From positions 2,912,501 through 2,976,500 of the forward strand of contig NZ_CP018049.1 in the NCBI RefSeq assembly GCF_002934065.1: a stretch of DNA of 64,000 nucleotides, given 5' to 3'. Origin of the DNA: Pseudomonas orientalis (GTDB taxonomy: Bacteria > Pseudomonadota > Gammaproteobacteria > Pseudomonadales > Pseudomonadaceae). Each line of letters opens with the position of its first letter. Within the stretch, counting starts at the first letter, position 1. Positions 8,964 to 19,483 of this stretch are shown here, piece after piece. The notes under the pieces were generated by a model. The model had not been told where the DNA came from. It searched no databases and saw only the letters and a list, made by a program, of their open reading frames with translations. Position numbers and translations under genes: made by a program.

Positions 8964-9847
8964 TGCAGGCAGGTCTTCGCATCGACGTCGACACCTACCG
9001 TGGCACCCGTGAAGGTGTGCCGCGGCTGCTCGAGTCCCTGGACGAGGCCGGGATCAAGGCGACGTTTTTCTTCAGCGTCGGGCCGGACAACATGGGTCGC
9101 CACTTGTGGCGCCTGATCCGCCCGCAGTTCCTGTGGAAAATGCTCCGTTCCAATGCCGCCGGCCTGTATGGCTGGGACATTTTGCTGGCCGGCACCGCCT
9201 GGCCGGGCAAACCGATTGGCCGCGACCTGGGGCATCTGATGCGCCAGGCCAAGGCCGCCGGGCATGAAGTCGGCCTGCACGCCTGGGATCACCACGGCTG
9301 GCAGGCCAATACCGGGCGTTGGAGCGACGCACAACTGATCGAGCAGATTCGACGTGGCGTGGACACCCTGAGCGACATCCTCGGTGAACGTATCGACTGT
9401 TCAGCGGCCGCCGGTTGGCGCGCCGATGAGCGCGTGGTGCAAGCCAAACAAGCCTTCAATTTTCGCTACAACAGCGATTGCCGGGGCACCAGCCTGTTTC
9501 GACCGACCCTGGCCGATGGCAGCGCGGGCACCCCACAAATTCCGGTAGACCTGCCGACCTTCGACGAAGTCGTCGGGCCGGTGGTGGCTGCCAAGGACTT
9601 CAACCGTTTCATCCTGGACCGGTTCAGCGCATCGAAGCTGAACGTCTACACGATCCACGCGGAAGTAGAAGGGATTCTGATGGCCAATGATTTTCGCCTG
9701 TTGCTTGCCCAGGCAGCGCAGCGCGGCATCGATTTCAAGCCTCTGGGCGACTTGTTGCCTGCGGATGTGACCACCCTGCCCCAGCAACAGCTGATGCGCG
9801 GCGCATTGAGCGGCCGCGAGGGTTGGCTCGGAGTGCAGCAGGCATGA
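8963..9847 (+). CDS. arnD: 4-deoxy-4-formamido-L-arabinose-phosphoundecaprenol deformylase
   Basis: A 294-residue polysaccharide-deacetylase (NodB) family protein. It removes the formyl group from the undecaprenyl-linked sugar so that it can be flipped and used by ArnT. The metal-binding motifs are visible: [10 protein letters not shown] near the N-terminus and HAWDHHGWQ near residues 107-115. The start codon shares one base with the arnA stop (TAATG). The gene overlaps arnT by four bases, implying translational coupling. Confidence 0.95.
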   Translation: MQAGLRIDVDTYRGTREGVPRLLESLDEAGIKATFFFSVGPDNMGRHLWRLIRPQFLWKMLRSNAAGLYGWDILLAGTAWPGKPIGRDLGHLMRQAKAAGHEVGLHAWDHHGWQANTGRWSDAQLIEQIRRGVDTLSDILGERIDCSAAAGWRADERVVQAKQAFNFRYNSDCRGTSLFRPTLADGSAGTPQIPVDLPTFDEVVGPVVAAKDFNRFILDRFSASKLNVYTIHAEVEGILMANDFRLLLAQAAQRGIDFKPLGDLLPADVTTLPQQQLMRGALSGREGWLGVQQA

Positions 9848-11499
9848 TCCGCCGCTGGGCATTGCCCCTGCTCCTGTTGGCGTTCGGGGTGGTTTACCTG
9901 TTACCGCTGGCGACCCACGGGCTGTGGATTCCCGATGAAACCCGCTATGCGCAGATCAGCCAGGAAATGCTGCTGACCGGCAAGTGGGCCGCGCCGCACT
10001 TCATGGGCATTCGCTACTTCGAAAAACCCGCCGCCGGCTACTGGATGATCGCGCTGGGCCAGGCGATCTTCGGGCAGAACCTGTTCGGTGTGCGTTTTGC
10101 CTCGGCCTTGAGCACCGGGTTGAGCATTCTGCTGGTTTATCTGGTGTCACGCCGCTTGTGGAACGACCCGCAGAAAAGCCTGGTGAGCTGCGTGCTCTAT
10201 ATGAGTTTCGTCAGCGTGGCGATGCTCGGCGGCTACGCCAACCTGGACCCGCAATTCACCTTTTGGGTCAACCTGACAGGCGCTGCCTTGTGGTTCTGCT
10301 TCGACAGCACTACCCGCCGTGCTCGACTGTGGTCCTGGGCCTTGCTGGGCCTGGCCTGCGGCATGGGCTTCATGACCAAGGGCTTCCTGGCGTGGTTGCT
10401 GCCGGTGCTGATCGCCCTGCCCTACGCCCTCTGGCAGAAACGTTCGGTTGAATTGTTCAAGTTCGGGCCGGTGGCGGTGGCGGCGGCGATCCTGATCAGC
10501 TTGCCCTGGGCACTGGCCGTGCACCTGCAAGAGCCGGATTACTGGCACTTCTTCTTCTGGCATGAGCATATCCAGCGCTTTGCCGGTGAGGATGCCCAGC
10601 ATGCCGAACCGTTCTGGTACTACTTGCCATTGCTGGTCGCCTTCACGTTGCCGTGGGTCGCCCTGCTGCCGTCCACGCTCAAGCAGGCATGGTCGGACAA
10701 GCGCCTGCCGAAAACCGCGCTCCTGCTGCTGTGGCTGTTGATGCCCCTGGCCTTCTTCAGCCTGGCCAAGGGTAAGCTGCCCTCCTACATCATGCCGTGC
10801 CTGTTGCCCCTGGCATTGCTGATGGGGTCGACCCTGAGTGACAAGCTCGCTCAAGGCCGTGGCCGTGTATTGCGCATTAACGGTTGGTTGAACCTGGCGA
10901 TCGGTGTGCTCGTGCTGTTGGCGCTCATCTGGTTCCAATGGAAAAAGCCGCTGTACGAACCCGGTGAGGAAACCCTGAGCCTGGTACTGGTATTTATCGG
11001 CGTGTTCGGCTGGATCCTGGCCAACCTGCTGCAGGCGTTACGCCCGGTGAAACTGTGGGCCGCGCCGCTGATCGGCAGTGGTTTGCTGGTGGTCTTGTTG
11101 CCCGCCGCCCTGCCCCATTCGGTGGTTTATAACAAGACGCCGGACCAGTTCATCATCGATCACGCCGAAGAACTCAAGCCCTCCGTTGCGCTGCTGAGCA
11201 ACGACCTGGGTGCGTCCGCAGCGCTGGCCTGGCGGCTGAAACGGCCCGACATCACCCTCTACAACACCTCCGGCGAGGTGAAATACGGGCTGGCCTACGC
11301 CGATACCGCCCAGCGCCTGGTTGACCGCAATCAAATCCAGGCCTGGATGGCGCAAACCCGCCGCAGCGGTGCGGTGGGCGTGGTGATGCGCGTCAACAGC
11401 CAGGGCGAGAAGGAAGAACTCGCACTGCTGCCTCCGGACGGCCAGCGGTATGCCCAAGGCAATATCGTGATTCTGATTTTCCCGCAGGTCGCGCCATGA
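9844..11499 (+). CDS. arnT: undecaprenyl-phosphate-Ara4N:lipid A 4-aminoarabinosyltransferase
   Basis: A 551-residue integral inner-membrane glycosyltransferase of the PMT/GT39-GT83 type. It transfers aminoarabinose to lipid A phosphates on the periplasmic side and gives resistance to polymyxin and cationic peptides. The first periplasmic loop has the expected acidic motif [14 protein letters not shown] and the downstream [11 protein letters not shown]. About twelve hydrophobic segments follow, then a soluble C-terminal domain. The ATG at 9844 overlaps the arnD stop (ATGA); an earlier in-frame ATG inside arnD is less likely. Confidence 0.95.
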   Translation: MIRRWALPLLLLAFGVVYLLPLATHGLWIPDETRYAQISQEMLLTGKWAAPHFMGIRYFEKPAAGYWMIALGQAIFGQNLFGVRFASALSTGLSILLVYLVSRRLWNDPQKSLVSCVLYMSFVSVAMLGGYANLDPQFTFWVNLTGAALWFCFDSTTRRARLWSWALLGLACGMGFMTKGFLAWLLPVLIALPYALWQKRSVELFKFGPVAVAAAILISLPWALAVHLQEPDYWHFFFWHEHIQRFAGEDAQHAEPFWYYLPLLVAFTLPWVALLPSTLKQAWSDKRLPKTALLLLWLLMPLAFFSLAKGKLPSYIMPCLLPLALLMGSTLSDKLAQGRGRVLRINGWLNLAIGVLVLLALIWFQWKKPLYEPGEETLSLVLVFIGVFGWILANLLQALRPVKLWAAPLIGSGLLVVLLPAALPHSVVYNKTPDQFIIDHAEELKPSVALLSNDLGASAALAWRLKRPDITLYNTSGEVKYGLAYADTAQRLVDRNQIQAWMAQTRRSGAVGVVMRVNSQGEKEELALLPPDGQRYAQGNIVILIFPQVAP

Positions 11500-11843
11500 T
11501 CACCTTGCTTCTATTGCTCACTGCCTGCCTGCTCACCTGCATGGGCCAGGTATCGCAGAAGTTTGCCGTGGAAAGCTGGCGTGACGTGCCCGACGGTTGG
11601 GCGCTGAAGTTGCGCTCACCCTGGTTGTGGTCGGCGCTGGTGTGCCTGGGCCTTGGCTTGCTGGTGTGGTTGCTGGTGCTGCAGCGTCTGGAAGTGGGCA
11701 TTGCCTACCCGATGCTCAGCCTGAATTTTGTGCTGGTCACGCTGATGGCACGCTTTGTGTTTGCCGAGCCCATCGATGGCCGCCACTGGCTGGGCGTGGT
11801 GCTGGTCATTGCCGGTGTGGTGTTGTTGGGGCGTCAGGTATGA
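11496..11843 (+). CDS. arnE: Ara4N-phosphoundecaprenol flippase subunit ArnE
   Basis: A 115-residue four-helix membrane protein of the small-multidrug-resistance fold. With ArnF it forms the heterodimer thought to flip undecaprenyl-phosphate-Ara4N across the inner membrane. It starts [21 protein letters not shown], contains the conserved [13 protein letters not shown], and ends with a hydrophobic helix. It overlaps both arnT and arnF by four bases. Confidence 0.92.
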   Translation: MITLLLLLTACLLTCMGQVSQKFAVESWRDVPDGWALKLRSPWLWSALVCLGLGLLVWLLVLQRLEVGIAYPMLSLNFVLVTLMARFVFAEPIDGRHWLGVVLVIAGVVLLGRQV

Positions 11844-12253
11844 GCCGGACACGCGGTTTCGCCCTGGCCCTGGGCAGCGTCGGCCTGGTCAGCGCCGCCC
11901 AATTGGGCATGCGCTGGAGCATGACGCGTCTGCCGCTGCCGGATCGGTGGCTGGATGCCTTGAGCAGCGCCAGCATCGACCTGAACGCCCTGGGCGTGGT
12001 GATCCTGGCGATCATCGCCTATGCGCTGTCGATGCTCTGCTGGCTCGGCGCGCTGAAGCACTTGCCCCTCGGGCGTGCGTATTCGCTGCTCAGCATCAGC
12101 TATGCGCTGGTGTACCTGCTGGCGGCCAGCCTGCCGGTCTTCAACGAACACTTTTCGCTTTCGAAAACCCTGGGGGTGGCGTTGGTCATCCTCGGCGTAC
12201 TGGTTATCAACTCTCGTCGTGCTAGCACCTCAAGTCCCAGGAATACCCCATGA
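11840..12253 (+). CDS. arnF: Ara4N-phosphoundecaprenol flippase subunit ArnF
   Basis: A 137-residue four-helix membrane protein, partner of ArnE. It shows the family pattern [11 protein letters not shown] in helix 1 and [17 protein letters not shown] in helix 3. The ATG at 11840 overlaps the arnE stop and fits the family start; longer reading in the same frame upstream lies inside arnE. It overlaps ugd by four bases. Confidence 0.92.
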   Translation: MSRTRGFALALGSVGLVSAAQLGMRWSMTRLPLPDRWLDALSSASIDLNALGVVILAIIAYALSMLCWLGALKHLPLGRAYSLLSISYALVYLLAASLPVFNEHFSLSKTLGVALVILGVLVINSRRASTSSPRNTP

Positions 12254-13629
12254 AAATCAGTGTATTTGGTAGTGGTTACGTCGGCCTGGTACAGGCCACG
12301 GTATTAGCCGAAGTCGGTCACGATGTTATTTGCATGGACGTTGACCAGCGCAAGGTCGAGTCGCTGCAGAAGGGCCACGTGACCATCTTCGAGCCGGGCC
12401 TGGCGGCCATGGTCAAGGAAAACCTGGAAAGCGGACGCCTGCATTTCACCTACGACGAAAAACTTGCAGTCGAGCACGGTGAAGTGTTGTTCATTGCGGT
12501 GGGCACGCCGTCGGATGAAGACGGTTCGGCCGACCTCAAATACGTGCTGTCGGTGGGTGATGCAGTCGCCCGCCATCGCGTGGCGCCGGTGATCCTGGTG
12601 GAGAAATCCACCGTGCCCGTGGGCACCGGCGACACCCTGCGCGACCATATGCGCAAGAATCTGCGCGCCGCCGGCCGTGAGCTGCAATTCGATATCGTCT
12701 CCAACCCGGAATTTCTCAAGGAAGGCTCGGCCGTGGCCGACTGTCGCCGCCCGGACCGCATCATCATCGGCTGCGAGCGTGAAGAAGTACGCGAGGTGAT
12801 GCGCGACCTGTACGCGCCGTTCAACCGCAACCATGACCGTATCATTTTCATGGACGTACGCAGCGCCGAACTGACCAAGTACGCCGCCAACTGCATGCTT
12901 GCCACCAAGATCAGCTTCATCAACCAGATCGCCGAGCTGGCCGAACACCTGGGCGCCGACATCGAAGCCGTACGCCTGGGGATTGGTGCCGACTCGCGCA
13001 TCGGCTACCACTTCATTTACCCGGGTTGCGGCTATGGCGGCTCGTGCTTTCCCAAAGACATGCGCGCCCTGATCCACAGCGCCAAACAAGCCAACTGTTC
13101 CAGCGATCTGCTCGAAGCCGTGGAAGCGATCAACCAGCGTCAGAAAGGCAAGTTGTTCGAGCGCATCAACGCGTTCTTCAAGGGTGACCTGCGCGGCAAG
13201 ACCTTCGCCTTGTGGGGCCTGGCCTTCAAGCCCAATACCGACGACATGCGCGACGCGCCGAGCCGCGTGCTGATGGAAGCGCTCTGGGAGGCTGGCGCCA
13301 ATGTACGTGCATTCGACCCTGAAGCCATGCAGGAAACCCAGCGCATCTATGGCGACGACCCCAGGTTGATGCTGATGGGCACGCCGGAGTCCACCCTGGG
13401 CGGCGCCGATGCGCTGATCGTCTGCACTGAGTGGCAGCAATTCAAGGCGCCGGACTTCGACCTGATCCATCAGCGCCTGAAAACCCCGGTGATCTTTGAC
13501 GGGCGCAACCTGTACGACGGCGAGCGCCTCACGCGTAAAGGCTTCAAGTACTTTCCGATCGGTCGTGGCGACTCGTGCGAGTTGCCGATCCCTCAGCAAA
13601 ACTGGGTGCCACAGGCCAAGGCAGGCTGA
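12250..13629 (+). CDS. ugd: UDP-glucose 6-dehydrogenase
   Basis: A 459-residue cytoplasmic enzyme that oxidises UDP-glucose to UDP-glucuronate with two NAD+, supplying ArnA. The Rossmann motif [15 protein letters not shown] starts the protein. The catalytic cysteine is in [16 protein letters not shown] near residues 258-270, and the substrate loop [11 protein letters not shown] is at about 156-166. The ATGA overlap with arnF makes it part of the operon. Ugd genes are often elsewhere or monocistronic, so its place here gives a self-contained precursor supply. Confidence 0.96.
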   Translation: MKISVFGSGYVGLVQATVLAEVGHDVICMDVDQRKVESLQKGHVTIFEPGLAAMVKENLESGRLHFTYDEKLAVEHGEVLFIAVGTPSDEDGSADLKYVLSVGDAVARHRVAPVILVEKSTVPVGTGDTLRDHMRKNLRAAGRELQFDIVSNPEFLKEGSAVADCRRPDRIIIGCEREEVREVMRDLYAPFNRNHDRIIFMDVRSAELTKYAANCMLATKISFINQIAELAEHLGADIEAVRLGIGADSRIGYHFIYPGCGYGGSCFPKDMRALIHSAKQANCSSDLLEAVEAINQRQKGKLFERINAFFKGDLRGKTFALWGLAFKPNTDDMRDAPSRVLMEALWEAGANVRAFDPEAMQETQRIYGDDPRLMLMGTPESTLGGADALIVCTEWQQFKAPDFDLIHQRLKTPVIFDGRNLYDGERLTRKGFKYFPIGRGDSCELPIPQQNWVPQAKAG

Positions 13630-13632
13630 TAC

Positions 13633-15255
13633 GTGAACAAGGCTCACCCGCCCCAGCTCAACCCGACGATCCGTCTACAGTCACTGGGTCTGGGGTTCCT
13701 GGCACTGCTGTTGTTCATCGCCGGCAACTGGCACCAGGCGATTATCGGTTTCGACTCGCGCTTCGTGGTGTTTGCCCAGGAGATGCTGCGCCATGGGCCG
13801 AGCTTCTTTCCCACCACCTACGGCCAGCCGTATGCGGACTACCTGGCCACCTCGACCCTGCTGACCTGGCTGTTGTCCCTGCCATTGGGCCAGGTCACCA
13901 GCCTCACCGCCTGGCTGCCCAGCGCCGTCGCCTCGGCGTGCATCGTGGTGCTGGTGTATCGACTCACCGCGCCCTATTCCCTGCGCTGGGGCCTGCTGAG
14001 CGTCGCCATGTTGCTGCTCAGCAGCACCTTTATCAGCGAAACCCGGGCCGTCTCTCTGGACCAGATGCTGGCGGCCGTGACCCTGGCGGTGTTTTACCTG
14101 GGTTATGCCCGTGATCATTGCTCTGCGGCCAAACGCCTGCACTGGGTGTTTGCGCTGTTGATGCTCGGGTTTGCGATTCGCGGGCCGATTGGCCTGGTAA
14201 TCCCTACCGGGGTGCTATGCAGCTACTACCTGATCAACCGTCAATGGCGGCAATTGTTCAGCTTCGGGCTGTTGGCGCTGGCGTTACTGGCGGCGTGTAT
14301 CGGCCTGTTGCTGCTGCTGGCCAAGCTCAGCGGTGGCGAGGACTTCATGCATGACGTGATTCGCATGCAGTTTCTCGGGCGCATGGATGGCAGCGAAGGC
14401 TCCGGCGGCGTGCTGTATTACTTCACCAGCTCCCTGGGCAACTACGCGCTGGCCTACCCGGTGGCGCTTCTGGTGTTGCTGGCCGTAGTGAGCCGCGGCC
14501 GCCAAGCACCAGACCCGGCATTGAAACTGGTGCTGTACTGCGCGGCAGCGGGCGCATTGGTGATGCTGGGCTTGTCGGTGCCCCAGGCAAAAAAGGCGCG
14601 TTATATCCTGCCGATGCTGCCGATGGCCGCGATCATTGCCGCGTATCCGTTCCAAGTTGTCCAGGGCCGTCTGTTCAGCGGGTTACGTGGCTTGATGCTG
14701 GTGCTGTGGACGCTGGCACCCGCGCTGTTGTCGGTCGGGCTGATCGCGGCGCGCCGGCGTTACCCGCAATTGCTGGCCGATCTCGGGCTGATCTTCGGCA
14801 TGCTGGCGGTGCTTCAGGGGTTGGCGTTGCTGGCGCTGTTAAAGGTTCGACTGCGCGCGGTCGGTCCGGCATTCGCCGCAGTAGTGGCGGTCTGGTCGAC
14901 TTACATCCTGGTAGTCGAACCCCTGGAGCGCAGCCTTTACGACACCCGCACGTTTACCCTGGCGGCCAAGGACCTGATCCTGCAACAACCGGCGCCGTTG
15001 GTGCTGCATGCGTTAGGCAAAGACGCAAAGGCCATTAAGTTCATGGTGAACTTCAATTGCGACAAGGTCCCCCTGTTTACTCAACTGCCCGTCGAGCTCC
15101 AGCCTGTTCAGGCGCCGGCCTGGCTGGTGATGAGCCAGGCTGACTTCGAAAGCCTGACTGACCCGCGCTTGCGTTCGCTTACGCCGACGCTTACCGGGGC
15201 GTTCGATAAGACCCCGTATGTGTTGCTGCACCTGGAAAAAAACACCTATCCCTGA
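13633..15255 (+). CDS. second ArnT-like membrane glycosyltransferase (GT39 family)
   Basis: A 540-residue polytopic membrane protein beginning with GTG at 13633, three bases after the ugd stop. It has the PMT/ArnT layout: helix 1 (about 18-36), an acidic first loop (FDSRFVVFAQEML) in place of ArnT's [12 protein letters not shown], then GQPYADYLATSTLLTWL and about ten more hydrophobic segments. The C-terminus is soluble (about residues 430-540). It is clearly related to ArnT but divergent, so it may use a different lipid-linked sugar or acceptor. Position makes it the last gene of the arn operon, followed by a terminator. Exact activity unknown. Confidence 0.85.
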   Translation: MNKAHPPQLNPTIRLQSLGLGFLALLLFIAGNWHQAIIGFDSRFVVFAQEMLRHGPSFFPTTYGQPYADYLATSTLLTWLLSLPLGQVTSLTAWLPSAVASACIVVLVYRLTAPYSLRWGLLSVAMLLLSSTFISETRAVSLDQMLAAVTLAVFYLGYARDHCSAAKRLHWVFALLMLGFAIRGPIGLVIPTGVLCSYYLINRQWRQLFSFGLLALALLAACIGLLLLLAKLSGGEDFMHDVIRMQFLGRMDGSEGSGGVLYYFTSSLGNYALAYPVALLVLLAVVSRGRQAPDPALKLVLYCAAAGALVMLGLSVPQAKKARYILPMLPMAAIIAAYPFQVVQGRLFSGLRGLMLVLWTLAPALLSVGLIAARRRYPQLLADLGLIFGMLAVLQGLALLALLKVRLRAVGPAFAAVVAVWSTYILVVEPLERSLYDTRTFTLAAKDLILQQPAPLVLHALGKDAKAIKFMVNFNCDKVPLFTQLPVELQPVQAPAWLVMSQADFESLTDPRLRSLTPTLTGAFDKTPYVLLHLEKNTYP

Positions 15256-15284
15256 TCGTGTTTCCAAGGACTTCGTAAGAAATA

Positions 15285-15314
15285 ACGCCCACTTATCGAG
15301 CAGTGGGCGTTTTT
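15285..15314 (+). terminator. terminator of the arn operon
   Basis: ACGCCCAC (15285-15292) pairs with GTGGGCGT (15303-15310) around a 10-base loop, followed by TTTT. It lies 30 bases after the last arn-operon gene. Confidence 0.9.
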
Positions 15315-15498
15315 CATCAAAATCACCGAGAAAACACCTACAGAGCTTTGCGTAAGGGCCGCTGCACTTTGCCTTCCGGCGCCCGGAACCCGACTGTAGA
15401 CTCGCTTGCCAAGTGTATTAATTATTTACCACCTGCATCGGGGCTGTCTTGAACCGCTGCGGTCAGCGAACCTGCATAACAACAAGGAGGGCAATGTC

Positions 15499-15723
15499 AT
15501 GCGAGAGGATGGCTTAGCTGTAGCGGCACCGAGACTGGATCGGCTGATGGGGCTACGCAATGCACTGGTGGCATTGAAGGGCCCGCTGGCCGACGAGCCA
15601 GGCATGCAGGAGAACCTGCAAAAACGCCTGTTCAACGAGGAGGTCGACAGCCGCGTACTGGGCAAGATCAGCCTGCCAAGCCATCAGGGTAACGGTCGGA
15701 TTCCGCTTGGCGACACGCCTTGA
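15499..15723 (+). CDS. small protein of unknown function (74 aa)
   Basis: A short soluble protein beginning MREDGLAVAAPRLDRLMGL, with mostly helical, charged sequence and a Gly/Pro-rich tail ending GRIPLGDTP. The ATG at 15499 has an excellent ribosome site, AAGGAGG at 15484-15490, eight bases upstream. This supports real translation and makes the longer in-frame extension to 15406 unlikely. An AT-rich promoter-like stretch (TATTAATTATTT) lies at 15415-15426. No signal peptide, membrane helix or known motif is visible. It is separated from the HPP gene by 167 bases, so it may be transcribed alone. Function unknown. Confidence 0.65.
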   Translation: MREDGLAVAAPRLDRLMGLRNALVALKGPLADEPGMQENLQKRLFNEEVDSRVLGKISLPSHQGNGRIPLGDTP

Positions 15724-15890
15724 ATACATAATTTTTGCATTCAAACATCATTAATATGCATTGGCGCCGCTGCGACGTACTCGGCAAACTGGAACTGTTC
15801 CTTCCCCCAATCAATGTTGGAACCTTCAAAGGGCTTTCCCGGGAAACCAGGCAAGCCTTTTTTTCGCCCCCGTTTCAGGATCCCTTTTCA

Positions 15891-16598
15891 ATGCTCGCTC
15901 GCTGGTTACCTGCCGCCATCAATACCCGTCCCTCTGAATGGAGCCGTGCCGCAATCGGCATGGCCTTGGGCACAATGCTCAGTGTCTGGGTGTGCGCCCA
16001 GGTATTTGGCATGGACGTGGCCCTGCACCTGCTTGGCCCGCTGGGCGCGTCGGCGGTGCTGCTGTTCGCCGTGTCGTCGGGAGCACTGGCGCAACCCTGG
16101 TCGATCATGGGCAGTTATCTGTGCGCGGGCATCGTGGCCTTGCTGGTGGCGCGAGTATTGGGGCGAACCTTGGGCAGCGCTTGCCTGGCGGCGGGCATGA
16201 CCGTCGTGCTGATCTGCTGGCTGCGCTGCCTGCACCCGCCGGCCGGTGGCCTGGCCATGACGCTGGTACTGGCCGACCCTGCCTCCATTGCCCTGGGCTG
16301 GCATGAGCTGGCACCGGTCATGCTCGGCGCAAGTGCCCTGCTGACGTGCGCGCTGGCCTACAACAATGCCACCCGCACGCGCTATCCCAAGGCGCCTGCC
16401 GAACCGGTGCCGGTGGTGATCGGCAGTGCGCCCGTGACCGACCCGGCCATCACTGCAGCCGACCTCAAGCTGGCATTGGCCGATATGGAACAGTTTTTCG
16501 ACGTCGAGCCCACGGCGCTGGAGGCATTGATTCATACCGCCGAAGGCCACGCGCGGCGCCGCAGCATCGGCGAAGTCCTGGCCAGCCGGGTGGTTTGA
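15891..16598 (+). CDS. HPP-family integral membrane protein
   Basis: A 235-residue protein with four to five hydrophobic helices followed by a soluble C-terminal stretch. It carries the family's signature: CLHPPAGGLAM with the HPP triplet, plus LGPLGASAVLLFAV in an earlier helix. Members in cyanobacteria act in nitrite transport, but most bacterial ones are uncharacterised. The ATG at 15891 with AGGA at 15877-15880 is preferred to an upstream in-frame start at 15735, which would add a non-conserved extension. No functional partner is evident. Confidence 0.82.
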   Translation: MLARWLPAAINTRPSEWSRAAIGMALGTMLSVWVCAQVFGMDVALHLLGPLGASAVLLFAVSSGALAQPWSIMGSYLCAGIVALLVARVLGRTLGSACLAAGMTVVLICWLRCLHPPAGGLAMTLVLADPASIALGWHELAPVMLGASALLTCALAYNNATRTRYPKAPAEPVPVVIGSAPVTDPAITAADLKLALADMEQFFDVEPTALEALIHTAEGHARRRSIGEVLASRVV

Positions 16599-16729
16599 TG
16601 CGCGCTGCATAAATGCAACAACGACCTGCATGATTCCGGGTTGTACGCGACAAATTTGCGCTGGTACGATCACGCGATAGTTTGCCCCCGAACATTCTGA
16701 TAAAGAACAATAAAAGCAGGGAGTTAGTG

Positions 16730-17833
16730 ATGACTGCTCAGGTGACCTCCGAAGCAAGCCCCCCCCATATTCAGCAGGAAGCCGTACTGAGTGAAGTGCG
16801 TAACCGTATCGGTTACCTCACCCTCAACCGCCCCGCCGGTTTGAACGCCATCACCCTGGACATGGTGCGGCTGATGACTATTGAGCTACAGGCCTGGGCC
16901 GATGACCCGCTGGTATACGCCGTTGTGCTGCGCGGCTCCGGCGACAAGGCCTTTTGTGCCGGCGGCGATATCCGTTCCCTGTACGACAGTTTCAAAGGTG
17001 GCGACACTCTGCATGAAGACTTCTTCGTGGAGGAATACGCGCTCGACCTGGCCCTCCACCATTACCCCAAGCCGGTCCTGGCATTGATGGACGGCTTTGT
17101 ACTCGGCGGTGGCATGGGCCTGGTACAAGGCGCCGACCTGCGCGTGGTGACCGAGCGCAGCCGCCTGGCGATGCCGGAAGTAGCCATCGGGTATTTTCCG
17201 GATGTGGGTGGGAGCTATTTCCTGTCGCGCATCCCCGGGGAGCTGGGAGTCTACCTTGGCGTCACCGGGGTGCAGATCCGTGCGGCGGACGCCCTGTATT
17301 GCGGCCTGGCGGACTGGTACCTGGACAGCGCCAGACTGACCGAGCTTGCGCAAAAGCTCGACAGCCTGCAATGGCGCGATTCTCCCCTCAAGGACCTGCA
17401 AGGCGTGCTCGCCCGGCTGGCCGTGCAGCAATTACCTGATCCGCCGCTGGCAGCCCTGCGTCCTGCGATCGACCATTTCTTCGCGTTGCCGGACGTGCCG
17501 AGCATCGTCGAGCAACTGCAGCAAGTCACCGTCGCCGACAGCCACGACTGGGCCCTGACCACCGCCGACCTGATGCAAACCCGCTCGCCCCTGGCGATGG
17601 CCGTGACGCTGCAGATGCTGCGCCGTGGGCGCCACCTGCGGCTGGAGCAGTGCTTTGCCCTGGAGCTGCACCTGGACCGCCAGTGGTTCGTGCGTGGCGA
17701 TCTGATCGAAGGGGTTCGCGCCCTGATCATCGATAAGGACAAAAAACCGCAGTGGAATCCGCCAACGGTTCATGAGTTGGACGCCAGCCATGTCGAAAGC
17801 TTTTTTCGTGACTTCGTGCAGATTGAGAATTAA
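16730..17833 (+). CDS. 3-hydroxyisobutyryl-CoA hydrolase-type enoyl-CoA hydratase/isomerase
   Basis: A 367-residue crotonase-fold enzyme. Its length, longer than the usual 260 of enoyl-CoA hydratases, matches the hydrolase branch that frees 3-hydroxyisobutyrate from its CoA ester in valine breakdown. The oxyanion-hole segments are FCAGGDIRSLYD and GFVLGGGMGLVQGADLRV. The hydrolase-type MPEVAIGYFPDVGGSYFLSR supplies the catalytic Glu and Asp. The ATG at 16730 follows GCAGGGAG. It is followed after three bases by an acyl-CoA dehydrogenase gene, consistent with two steps of one pathway. A plain hydratase activity cannot be excluded. Confidence 0.85.
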   Translation: MTAQVTSEASPPHIQQEAVLSEVRNRIGYLTLNRPAGLNAITLDMVRLMTIELQAWADDPLVYAVVLRGSGDKAFCAGGDIRSLYDSFKGGDTLHEDFFVEEYALDLALHHYPKPVLALMDGFVLGGGMGLVQGADLRVVTERSRLAMPEVAIGYFPDVGGSYFLSRIPGELGVYLGVTGVQIRAADALYCGLADWYLDSARLTELAQKLDSLQWRDSPLKDLQGVLARLAVQQLPDPPLAALRPAIDHFFALPDVPSIVEQLQQVTVADSHDWALTTADLMQTRSPLAMAVTLQMLRRGRHLRLEQCFALELHLDRQWFVRGDLIEGVRALIIDKDKKPQWNPPTVHELDASHVESFFRDFVQIEN

Positions 17834-17836
17834 GCC

Positions 17837-18988
17837 ATGCAAGATCTTGAATACACAGAAGAACAAGTGATGATCCGCGACATGGCACGTGATTTTGCTC
17901 GTGGTGAAATCGCGCCCCATGCCCAGGCCTGGGAAAAGGCTGGCTGGATTGACGACGCGCTGGTTGCCAAGATGGGCGAACTGGGCCTGCTCGGTATGGT
18001 GGTCCCGGAAGAATGGGGCGGTACCTACGTGGATTATGTGGCGTATGCCCTGGCCGTGGAGGAGATCTCCGCCGGTGACGGTGCCACTGGGGCCTTGATG
18101 AGTATCCATAATTCAGTGGGTTGCGGCCCGGTCCTCAACTACGGCACAGAGGCACAGAAGCACACTTGGTTGGCCGCACTCGCCAGCGGCCAGGCCATCG
18201 GCTGCTTCTGCCTGACCGAGCCCCAGGCCGGCTCCGAAGCTCACAACCTGCGCACCCGTGCCGAACTGCGCGACGGCCAGTGGGTGATCAACGGTGCCAA
18301 GCAGTTTGTCAGCAACGGCAAGCGCGCCCAGTTGGCGATTGTGTTTGCCGTGACCGACCCGGAGCTGGGCAAGAAGGGTATTTCGGCGTTCCTGGTGCCC
18401 ACTGATACTGCGGGCTTCGTGGTCGATCGCACAGAACACAAGATGGGTATCCGAGCGTCGGACACCTGCGCCGTGACCTTCAACCAATGCGCGGTGCCCG
18501 AAGCCAACCTGCTCGGCGAGCGCGGCAAAGGCCTGGCCATCGCCCTGTCCAACCTGGAGGGTGGGCGTATCGGCATCGCCGCCCAGGCCCTGGGCATCGC
18601 ACGCGCCGCCTTTGAAGCGGCGCTGACCTATGCCCGGGATCGGGTGCAGTTCGACAAGGCGATCATCGAACACCAGAGCGTGGCCAACCTGCTGGCCGAT
18701 ATGCAAACCCAGTTGAACGCGGCACGCCTGTTGATCCTGCACGCCGCACGCCTGCGCAGCGCCGGCAAGCCATGCCTGTCCGAAGCATCCCAGGCCAAGC
18801 TGTTCGCCTCGGAAATGGCCGAAAAGGTTTGCTCCAAGGCGATGCAGATTCATGGCGGGTATGGGTATCTGGAAGACTACCCGGTGGAGCGCTACTACCG
18901 GGATGCGCGGATCACGCAGATTTACGAAGGCACCAGCGAGATTCAGCGCATGGTCATTGCAAGGGAACTGAAGCACTACCCACTCTGA
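17837..18988 (+). CDS. acyl-CoA dehydrogenase, probably isobutyryl-CoA
   Basis: A 383-residue FAD flavoenzyme of the short/branched-chain acyl-CoA dehydrogenase class. It introduces the alpha,beta double bond and passes electrons to electron-transferring flavoprotein. Signatures are [18 protein letters not shown] (FAD/substrate) and the C-terminal [20 protein letters not shown]. The catalytic Glu is in [15 protein letters not shown]. Pairing with the hydrolase gene suggests isobutyryl-CoA (valine) as substrate. The last few codons are part of a sequence repeated downstream with the REP doublets. Confidence 0.88.
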   Translation: MQDLEYTEEQVMIRDMARDFARGEIAPHAQAWEKAGWIDDALVAKMGELGLLGMVVPEEWGGTYVDYVAYALAVEEISAGDGATGALMSIHNSVGCGPVLNYGTEAQKHTWLAALASGQAIGCFCLTEPQAGSEAHNLRTRAELRDGQWVINGAKQFVSNGKRAQLAIVFAVTDPELGKKGISAFLVPTDTAGFVVDRTEHKMGIRASDTCAVTFNQCAVPEANLLGERGKGLAIALSNLEGGRIGIAAQALGIARAAFEAALTYARDRVQFDKAIIEHQSVANLLADMQTQLNAARLLILHAARLRSAGKPCLSEASQAKLFASEMAEKVCSKAMQIHGGYGYLEDYPVERYYRDARITQIYEGTSEIQRMVIARELKHYPL

Positions 18989-19009
18989 CTGACACACAGG
19001 GGTAAAACT

Positions 19010-19097
19010 GTGGGAGGGGGCTTGCTCTCGATGGCGGCGGATCAGTCAATATCCTGGTTGACTGTCACACCGCAATCGGGGGCAAGCCCCCTCCCAC
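19010..19097. repeat. REP doublet (REPIN) 1
   Basis: The 16-base arms GTGGGAGGGGGCTTGC (19010-19025) and GCAAGCCCCCTCCCAC (19082-19097) are perfect inverted copies enclosing 56 bases. This is the REP doublet form mobilised by RAYT transposases in Pseudomonas; no RAYT gene is in the window. Confidence 0.9.
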
Positions 19098-19203
19098 ATT
19101 GGATCTGCTGTGTTGTTGAAATCTGGATTACCTGCATTGAATATCGGCGCCTGGCCGATCATGCAGAACCACCCGCTCTGACTGACAACATAGGGGCAAA
19201 ACT

Positions 19204-19291
19204 GTGGGAGGGGGCTTGCTCTCGATGGCGGCGGATCAGTCAATATCCTGGTTGACTGTCACACCGCAATCGGGGGCAAGCCCCCTCCCAC
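19204..19291. repeat. REP doublet (REPIN) 2
   Basis: Same arms as the first doublet, at 19204-19219 and 19276-19291. The interior is identical to doublet 1. Confidence 0.9.
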
Positions 19292-19397
19292 ATTGGATCT
19301 GCTGTGTTGTTGAAATCTGGATTACCTGCATTGGATATCGGCGCCTGGCCGATCATGCAGAGCTACCCGCTCTGCCTAATACACCGCGGGCAAAATT

Positions 19398-19483
19398 GTG
19401 GGAGGGGGCTTGCCCCCGATGGCGGCGGATCAGTCAATATCTTGGGGACTGTCACACCGCATCGGGAGCAAGCCCCCTCCCAC
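19398..19483. repeat. REP doublet (REPIN) 3
   Basis: Arms at 19398-19413 and 19468-19483. The interior is two bases shorter and has several substitutions relative to the first two, indicating an older or less homogenised copy. Confidence 0.9.
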
